NCBI GenBank assembly: GCA_029265815.1
Contig: JAJUGU010000004.1
Coordinates: forward strand, 124,001-188,000
DNA: 64,000 bases
Direction: 5' to 3'
Source of the DNA: Anaerolineaceae bacterium
GTDB lineage: Bacteria; Chloroflexota; Anaerolineae; Anaerolineales; Anaerolineaceae
The notes below the pieces were generated by a model that was not told where the DNA came from, ran no database searches, and was given only the letters and a program-made list of their open reading frames with translations. This document shows, one piece after another, positions 57,491 to 64,000 of this stretch (positions are counted from its first letter, which is position 1; every line of letters begins with the position of its first letter). A program made the translations under genes and the position numbers.

Positions 57491-59533
57491 ATGCTGCAAT
57501 TGCACCGTCATCCACACATTCACACCAGACACCACCATCAAATCACCGGCAATGAACCACTCATCGCGCTGGTCGGGCAGCCCAACATGGGTAAATCTAC
57601 TCTGTTTAATCTGCTGACCGGCCTCAATCAGCATGTGGGCAACTGGCCCGGGAAGACGGTGGAACACCGAGAAGGTCATTTTAATTTTATGGGTGGCACA
57701 GTCAGATTGGTCGACCTGCCCGGTACGTACAGTCTGACCGCCAATTCCCCTGAAGAAGTCATTACGCGAGAATTCATTCTGCATGAAAAGCCAGACGTGG
57801 TCGTGGCAGTGGTCAGCGCTGCAAACCTCGAACGAAGCCTGTACCTTGTGGCTGAATTAACCGCATTGAACGCTCCACTGGTGGTGGCATTGAACATGAT
57901 GGATGTCGCTGCGCAAGAAGGCATCCAGGTTGATGCGCATATTCTTGAAGCGGCATTGGGCGTTCCTGTCGTTCCAATGGTTGCCGCAAAGGCCGCAGGG
58001 GTTCACCGGCTGCTAAAAGTTGTCGAAGATGTACTCATCGGCAAGGTCATCCCCTGCCCGAAATCACCCGAAGTCCGTCCCGATCACCAACAAGTGTTGG
58101 ATCACATCCGTTCTCTGATTGCTCAACATGTTCCCGACCCCTACCCGCAGAACTGGGTATCACTCAAATTACTGGAAGGCGATATCGAGGTCACCCGCAT
58201 GATGCGGCAGGCACTGCCTGATGCAGACTGGAACGCTGTGCATGATATCCTGCGCCAGCATGACGATGCTTATATGGCAGTCGCCTCCGGTCGCTACCAG
58301 TGGATCAACCGCCTGCTTTCAGCGGCAATGAGCAGGCCGCGCAAAGGTCAGATTGGTCTCACCGAGCGTCTCGATCGCTGGGCGGTACACCCCTTCTGGG
58401 GGCTGGTCATTCTTGCACTGATCCTGGGGGTTGTTTACGAGCTTACCTTTGCCATCGGCGCGCCCATCCAGGCATGGTTAGATGCACATTTGATCACTCC
58501 GCTTGGCAGCCTGGCAGCGATCGCCCTCAGCACTGCGCCGCTCTGGGTGCGCGGTATGATCGTTGAAGGTCTCATCGGTGGAGTGGGTTCGGTGCTCACC
58601 TTTCTGCCGATTCTTGTAATCTTTTTTGCCGCGTTTGCATTTCTCGAGGATGTGGGCTACATGGCGCGCGCTGCTTATGTGATGGACAGCTTTATGCACA
58701 TCATGGGGCTTCACGGAAAATCTTTCCTGCCGCTCTTCCTCGGCTTTGGTTGTAATGTTCCAGCTGTGCTGGGCACGCGCGTTATCGATTCACGCCCGGC
58801 GCGCCTGGTAACCATCCTGATCGCCCCCTTTGTGCCCTGCACGGCGCGCATGGCGGTCATCGCCTTCATCGCCCCCGCCTTTTTTGGTGAGAAAGCCGTG
58901 TGGGTCTCATGGGGGTTGGTGCTTCTCTCGTTGTCGGTGCTGGTGCTCAGCGGCACACTGCTGAACAAGATTTTCTTCAAAGGCGAACGTTCAGCGTTTA
59001 TTATGGAGATGCCGCTCTATCACGTCCCCAACACACGCACCATCGGGCTTTCAGTCTGGCAGCGTTCGATCTCCTTCGTCCGCAAGGCCGGCACTGCCAT
59101 CCTGGCAATGGCACTGCTGGTCTGGGTGCTTTCGTACCTGCCCAACGGAGACCTCAACACCAGTTACCTGGCGCAGTTTGGTAAGTTCCTCGAACCGGTG
59201 GGCCGGTGGATGGGTTTCGATTGGAGGTTGATGGTATCGCTCATCACCAGCTTCCCCGCAAAAGAGAACATCATTGCCACCCTGGGTGTGCTCTTCGGCA
59301 GTTCCGCCGAAAGCGGATTGGCCGATGTGCTTGCCGCGAACTACTCTACCGCTTCGGCGCTCGCCTTACTCGTGGTCACCGTCCTCTTTATACCCTGCAT
59401 CTCCACAGTCGTGGTTCAGAAGCAAGAAACCCATTCGTGGGGCTGGACGCTTCTGGGTGTCGCTCTGATGCTGGGTCTCTCTCTTGCTGCCGGCGCAGCG
59501 ACCTATCATATCGTGCTTTCCATGGGGTTATAA
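57491..59533 (+). CDS. feoB: ferrous iron transporter B
   Basis: ALVGQPNMGKSTLFNLLTG, VDLPGTYSL, LNMMD; membrane core GFGCNVPAVLGTR. Confidence 0.97.
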   Translation: MLQLHRHPHIHTRHHHQITGNEPLIALVGQPNMGKSTLFNLLTGLNQHVGNWPGKTVEHREGHFNFMGGTVRLVDLPGTYSLTANSPEEVITREFILHEKPDVVVAVVSAANLERSLYLVAELTALNAPLVVALNMMDVAAQEGIQVDAHILEAALGVPVVPMVAAKAAGVHRLLKVVEDVLIGKVIPCPKSPEVRPDHQQVLDHIRSLIAQHVPDPYPQNWVSLKLLEGDIEVTRMMRQALPDADWNAVHDILRQHDDAYMAVASGRYQWINRLLSAAMSRPRKGQIGLTERLDRWAVHPFWGLVILALILGVVYELTFAIGAPIQAWLDAHLITPLGSLAAIALSTAPLWVRGMIVEGLIGGVGSVLTFLPILVIFFAAFAFLEDVGYMARAAYVMDSFMHIMGLHGKSFLPLFLGFGCNVPAVLGTRVIDSRPARLVTILIAPFVPCTARMAVIAFIAPAFFGEKAVWVSWGLVLLSLSVLVLSGTLLNKIFFKGERSAFIMEMPLYHVPNTRTIGLSVWQRSISFVRKAGTAILAMALLVWVLSYLPNGDLNTSYLAQFGKFLEPVGRWMGFDWRLMVSLITSFPAKENIIATLGVLFGSSAESGLADVLAANYSTASALALLVVTVLFIPCISTVVVQKQETHSWGWTLLGVALMLGLSLAAGAATYHIVLSMGL

Positions 59534-59535
59534 CA

Positions 59536-59769
59536 ATGCTGGAAAAACTACTGGCTGAAATCCGTTCTGGAGGCACTCAAGAGATCCGCACCCTGGCCGG
59601 CAAACTGGGCACCACCCCCGCCATGGTAGCAGCCATGCTCGAACACCTCGAGCGCAGCGGTCTGCTCAAGGCTTATCAGGGCTGCAGCGGAGCCTGCCCG
59701 GGCTGTTCTCTAAAAGAGGCCTGCCAGCGCTCTGATTTCCCCCACGGTATGCGCATCTGGCAAGATTAA
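59536..59769 (+). CDS. FeoC-like winged-helix protein with Cys cluster
   Basis: MLEKLLAEIRSGGTQEIRTLAGKLGTTPAMVAAMLEHLERSGLLKAYQGCSGACPGCSLKEAC; directly after feoB. Confidence 0.88.
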   Translation: MLEKLLAEIRSGGTQEIRTLAGKLGTTPAMVAAMLEHLERSGLLKAYQGCSGACPGCSLKEACQRSDFPHGMRIWQD

Positions 59770-59891
59770 GTCAATTCGCCGTGTTGACACATCTCCTATA
59801 ATAAAAGTTGAGAGGCATTCCCTGCAATTAAAACAGCGGGGCGTGTTATTGTTCCCACCCGTTTCATAGGTTCGAAGTTAGGGAGAGTTAT

Positions 59892-60404
59892 ATGACCACA
59901 TCTGTGCTGGTTGGTTTTGCAACACGCTATGGATCAACACAGGAGATCGCCGGAGAGGTAGCCTCAGTGCTGCTAGAAGCCGGGTTAGCGGTCAACTTAC
60001 TTCCATTAAGAGAAATTCATTCCCTTGATGGATACCAGGCGGTGGTGATCGGGGCACCGCTGCAGATGTACCGTTGGCATAAAGACGCGGTAAATTTCAT
60101 CGCGAAGCAGCGAAAAGCCCTGGCGCAAATTCCGGCCGCGGTCTTTGCGGTAGGACCGGTGCAGTCACCGCGCGTCGAGCAGGAGTGGATTGACGCTCGC
60201 AACCAGATCGAGAAGGAACTGTCCAGGTTCCCGTGGTTCAAACCGATTTCGGTTGAGGTGCTTGGCGGGGTCTTCGACCCCAATCAATTAACCGGGTTAA
60301 TGAAAACCTTTGCCAGGGTTGCACCGGCCAGCACAGCGCGTGACACTGAGCAGGTGAAAGCCTGGGCAGGGGGATTGGTTGAGAAATTTTATCAACCTGA
60401 ATAA
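59892..60404 (+). CDS. flavodoxin-domain protein (HemG-like)
   Basis: VGFATRYGSTQEIAGEVASVL, VVIGAPLQMYRWHKDAVNFI. Confidence 0.87.
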   Translation: MTTSVLVGFATRYGSTQEIAGEVASVLLEAGLAVNLLPLREIHSLDGYQAVVIGAPLQMYRWHKDAVNFIAKQRKALAQIPAAVFAVGPVQSPRVEQEWIDARNQIEKELSRFPWFKPISVEVLGGVFDPNQLTGLMKTFARVAPASTARDTEQVKAWAGGLVEKFYQPE

Positions 60405-60483
60405 AGCACTTGGGGAGTGGAATTATAGATCAACCCTACTTTGTTCCTTAATCCCCGGGTAGTTTTGATAAGGAAGGTCCAAG

Positions 60484-60908
60484 ATGAAAATCGTAATTGC
60501 CGTATTGCTTGCGATACACGGCTTGATTAACGCCTTTCAACCAGCGGTAGCTTGAAACCCACAGGTGGAATTCCCAACCCGGGCTGGCTGAGCTGGTGGC
60601 CCGTCCCAATGGGTCAATCCTGGCTGCTTGTCCGCCTCGGCATTGAAAGGACATTCGCCGGTACGCTGGCCGGGATCCTGTGGCTGGCTGCAGGCGCCGC
60701 GCTGATCGCTGCCGGGATGGGGCTGCTCAATATCCTGATCCCCACCACCTGGTGGCGTCCTCTGGCCGGTATTGGCGCCGGGCTGTCGCTGCTGATGCTC
60801 ATTCTCTATGCTAACCCCATGTATTTGGTGGGCATTGGTGCCAACCTTGCAATTTTGATCGTCTTGCTGTGGGCGCAGTGGCCTTCGCCTGAGGTACTTG
60901 GCTCATGA
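60484..60908 (+). pseudogene. small membrane protein, apparently frameshifted
   Basis: MKIVIAVLLAIHGLINA in one frame, STSGSLKPTGGIPNPGWLSWWPVPMGQSWLLV... in another, joined near 60531-60540. Confidence 0.55.
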
Positions 60909-61007
60909 ATCCATCAATCGTGTTATGAGAGAACCCGCACCAGATTAACTCCTGTAAACCAATATATAATTGATACATCAATCTGCGCTCGCAACGGGAG
61001 GAAAAAA

Positions 61008-61718
61008 ATGAGCCGTATTCCAACTGAACATCAGCAGCTTGATGATCTTAAGCTTGCCTTCTGCCAGTACGGCAGCGGCCCCGATCTTCTTCTGCTGCAC
61101 GGCAACTCCGAGAGCAAACATATCTTTGAAAAGCATCAGATACAGCACTTCGCCGACTTTCACACCTGCGCCCTCGACAGCCGCGGACACGGACAGAGCG
61201 TCTGCAGCGACGATGTGCTCACCATTGAACAGATCGCTGATGATGTGATCGCCTTCTGCAGGGCAAGAAACATCGACAGTGCCTTTGTGATCGGCTACAG
61301 CGACGGCGGCAATGTCGCCCTGCACCTGGCGCGCAAGGCACCGGAACTCTTCCCGCGCATCATCGCCATCTCGCCCAATACCCTGGTGAGCGGCACCACC
61401 GACGACTCGCTGCGCACCTTCACTACCATTTACAGGGTCATGGGGTTCTTCAAACGCCTTGGCCTGCCCATGCAGAGATATATACGCGTCTGGGAGCTGA
61501 TGCTGAAAGACATCGGTCTCAGCGATGACGACCTGAAAAGCATACAAACACGGGTGAAGATCATCTACGCCGAAAAGGATATGATCAAGGAAGAGCACAT
61601 CCTGCACATCGCGGGCCTCATCCCTGGCGCAGAAGTTGAAAAGATCGCCGGCACCACGCACATGAACATTATCAGAAACGCGAAGGCGATCGAGGTGATG
61701 CGGGATTGGTTGAGGTAG
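61008..61718 (+). CDS. alpha/beta hydrolase
   Basis: LLLHGNSESKHIFEKH, ALDSRGHGQS, VIGYSDGGNVALHLA, GTTHMNI. Confidence 0.92.
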   Translation: MSRIPTEHQQLDDLKLAFCQYGSGPDLLLLHGNSESKHIFEKHQIQHFADFHTCALDSRGHGQSVCSDDVLTIEQIADDVIAFCRARNIDSAFVIGYSDGGNVALHLARKAPELFPRIIAISPNTLVSGTTDDSLRTFTTIYRVMGFFKRLGLPMQRYIRVWELMLKDIGLSDDDLKSIQTRVKIIYAEKDMIKEEHILHIAGLIPGAEVEKIAGTTHMNIIRNAKAIEVMRDWLR

Positions 61719-61765
61719 GGTGGTTACAAACACCACAAAGCTATACCCAAGCGAAAGGTGGTAAG

Positions 61766-62368
61766 ATGTGGATATCCCCAAATCATCAAGAAACTGATTT
61801 CAATTCACTCTTATCAATCGACGATAAAATCACTATTTTCGTTGACAGAACACTTGGGTGGCAACTTGATATCGCTAATATATGCATCAATGGTAAAAAA
61901 GATAATTATGGAAATATTGTAATTGAGGCTATACCCCACTCTGGTTATGCAGTCTTATCAATTGTTTTCAGTTATTTTGAAATGATTGGTAAATTCATTA
62001 ACGGATATGATAAAAATGGTTCATCACAAACACACTTTGTAAAAGGTATATATCTCGTATTCCCCGAATTGGAAAATTTTCCTAAAGACTCTGTAAATGA
62101 CTTTTTAGAGGCTCTATATGAAGGTGCACGATGCGGTCTTTATCATGGAGGATTGCCAGATTCTCGCATTGTTTTATTTGGACAATCTAATTGCCCAATT
62201 TTTTACCATAACGGATGTAAAAAAATAATTATCAACCCACATTTGTTAATACCGAAACTTGTTGAGCACCTAAAGAAATACGAATCCGATCTAAGAAATC
62301 CAGAGAATGAGATTTTGAGAAGCAATTTTGAAAATAGATTCGATTTCCTTAACAAGCCCTTCGATTAA
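61766..62368 (+). CDS. hypothetical protein, AT-rich relative to neighbours
   Basis: Complete ORF from ATG at 61766 (MWISPNHQETDFNS...); no recognised family. Confidence 0.65.
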   Translation: MWISPNHQETDFNSLLSIDDKITIFVDRTLGWQLDIANICINGKKDNYGNIVIEAIPHSGYAVLSIVFSYFEMIGKFINGYDKNGSSQTHFVKGIYLVFPELENFPKDSVNDFLEALYEGARCGLYHGGLPDSRIVLFGQSNCPIFYHNGCKKIIINPHLLIPKLVEHLKKYESDLRNPENEILRSNFENRFDFLNKPFD

Positions 62369-62507
62369 AAACTACCTTGATACAAAAGCCACAGTGTCAT
62401 TCCGACAAGGTTCACTCCACATTTTATTGTCCCCGAAATTGTCTAATTATTTGATAAGTTGCATGAAATGTACATCCAACTGATATCCCCAAGCAGGTCA
62501 ACACATC

Positions 62508-63560
62508 CTACCCCATAATTTCTCTTAACTTTTGCGCCTGGTATTCCATGTGTTTATGCCCCCACCGCTGATCGGTGACCAGCGTCAGTATGCTGCGCGC
62601 CATCTCCACAGCTGTTTCATTCCCGTTCAATCGCGAGTCGCAGAGCAGACCATCCCAGTGTACGGTCAGGCCGATTCCCGCTTCGCCCAGCGCGTCGAAC
62701 AAATGGTCGCGGTCGATGCCCGACACATAAACCGGCAATCCCAGCGGTGCCAGATCCGGCGGCAACAGCGGGAAGATCGGTTCGATCCCGCGAATGTCTT
62801 TGATCAAAGCCAGCAAATACGCATAATTCACATGCCGCCTGGCGCGCATGGAATTCCAGTCCAGGTATTTGATCGCTTCCTGTTCCTGCGCGTCGCCTTC
62901 CACAGTCATATCCTCCGCGTAGACCCTTTCCGCCTGTTCGTAGAGGTTCACCAATTGCTCGCGGCTGCCCAGCCCCTTATAAAGATACTCCGCCAGTCGG
63001 GCGCGGTATTCGCGGATCAACGGCAGTCTGCGGTTCGGAATTCCGTTGCGCTTCTCGATAAACGGCGCAACATCATGCGGAGTGATCAGATACCCGCCGT
63101 CATAAGGAGCCAGCTTGCGCAGGCTGTAAAACACGAAATCACCCAGAGTCTTAACGCTGAAGATCGCATGAGCGTTATCTTCTACTACGAACATGCCCTT
63201 TGATTTAAGAAAAGAAATGAAATTTTGCTCCAGACCAGAGTGTTGAAAACCGAAATAATTGATGAAATATAATGCACGATGCCGCTCCGCCTGACGCTGC
63301 AAGTCTTCCAGATCGATGGAGAGATCGCGCTTGACCTGGTAGTAATCGCAGGCCAGACCGCAGCGTTCCAGAGTGTCGACGATGGTCGGGCACAAATACG
63401 AGGGCAGCAGAATGCGCTCAATACCGCGGCTGAGCAGGTAATCGCTGATCACGATCAGGCAAGCCTTGCCGCCGCTGAGAAAGGTCATTCCCCGGGTATC
63501 GATCACCGGCTGAGTGATTTTTCCCCACCCGTCATAATAGAATTCACCACCAACGAACAT
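62508..63560 (-). CDS. DegT/DnrJ-like PLP-dependent aminotransferase-fold protein
   Basis: GKACLIVISDYLLSRGIERILLPSYLCPTIVDTLERCGL, VVEDNAHAIFSVKTLGDFVFYSLRKLAPYDGGYLI. Confidence 0.78.
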   Translation of the reverse strand: MFVGGEFYYDGWGKITQPVIDTRGMTFLSGGKACLIVISDYLLSRGIERILLPSYLCPTIVDTLERCGLACDYYQVKRDLSIDLEDLQRQAERHRALYFINYFGFQHSGLEQNFISFLKSKGMFVVEDNAHAIFSVKTLGDFVFYSLRKLAPYDGGYLITPHDVAPFIEKRNGIPNRRLPLIREYRARLAEYLYKGLGSREQLVNLYEQAERVYAEDMTVEGDAQEQEAIKYLDWNSMRARRHVNYAYLLALIKDIRGIEPIFPLLPPDLAPLGLPVYVSGIDRDHLFDALGEAGIGLTVHWDGLLCDSRLNGNETAVEMARSILTLVTDQRWGHKHMEYQAQKLREIMG

Positions 63561-63852
63561 TTTTCTCCAATTCCATTTCTATTGCAAACCTTTTATATCA
63601 CCATCTGTAAATTTACGATGGATTTCATCAACCCATTCAAGATGCAAATTATAAAGGGGAAAATTCATCACATATAGAAATTACCAGCAAATTTTTGCCA
63701 TCAGCATTTTTTGTGACAAAGTGATTTGCGATTCCTGTTTATCCAGAGATTGAAACTCTTTTCAGTCGAAGCAATCAAATTAATGTTTCAGGTCGGTCAT
63801 CATTCGTGTAATAATATTCATGAAGCTCTCCTGTTTTGTTGAAAGGAATCAC

Positions 63853-64000
63853 ATGAAATACTTCAAGTATTGGGCAAGCCGTGATTACCCACTTCCCGTC
63901 GTCGTTTTCATCATGTTATGTGCAGGTGGGCTTTTTGTCTTCCTGATTCCCTGGACGCTGATCGTCCCCCTGCCCCGCCTGGATGTGAGACTCGGGCTGC
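63853..64000 (+). CDS. membrane protein, N-terminus only (truncated by window end)
   Basis: ATG after GAAAGGAATCAC; MKYFKYWASRDYPLPVVVFIMLCAGGLFVFLIPWTLIVPLPRL... Confidence 0.55.
   Translation, partial: MKYFKYWASRDYPLPVVVFIMLCAGGLFVFLIPWTLIVPLPRLDVRLGL

Noticed and set aside
59206-59769. 187-aa ORF as annotated in the track
   Set aside because: N-terminal part is an out-of-frame overlap with feoB; the real gene starts at 59536 (FeoC-like)
60978-61781. 267-aa minus-strand ORF
   Set aside because: Antisense to the alpha/beta hydrolase CDS; no family signal
62532-63203. 223-aa plus-strand ORF
   Set aside because: Fully antisense to the DegT-like CDS, which has recognisable family motifs
1-64000. 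CRISPR arrays, transposases, integrases, phage structural genes
   Set aside because: Looked for and not seen; no spaced identical repeats or recognisable recombinase motifs

Overview
The window is a gene-dense bacterial chromosome segment. It most likely comes from Chloroflexota (Anaerolineae-like); this is inferred from Thr/Pro-rich 'TPTPT' linkers, an archaeal-type mevalonate cluster, a heliorhodopsin and a class I-type hybrid cluster protein, not from a database search. I support about 60 CDSs, one tRNA-Ser(CGA), several intrinsic terminators and four candidate regulatory sites. No CRISPR array, rRNA, transposase or prophage was seen. The points most worth a second look are: (1) a heliorhodopsin at 37926-38711 with Schiff-base Lys, Glu counterion and pocket His/Ser residues in the expected register, followed by DUF2200, PAS and small membrane-protein genes; (2) a mevalonate cluster (HMG-CoA reductase, archaeal-type HMG-CoA synthase, thiolase-like protein, DUF35) in which the thiolase-like protein has lost its catalytic Cys and both catalytic His, so it looks like a scaffold or a neofunctionalised enzyme; (3) an almost identical ATAAANCTTGATAGGTTTTG motif upstream of both transcription units of that cluster; (4) an 8-T homopolymer that frameshifts an otherwise good membrane-protein gene near the heliorhodopsin; (5) perfect palindromes between a TetR-type regulator and a Tat flavoprotein reductase, and between a DtxR-type regulator and feoABC; (6) a 55-bp direct repeat that starts inside the 3' end of tRNA-Ser; (7) a class A PBP-like protein with degenerate catalytic motifs.
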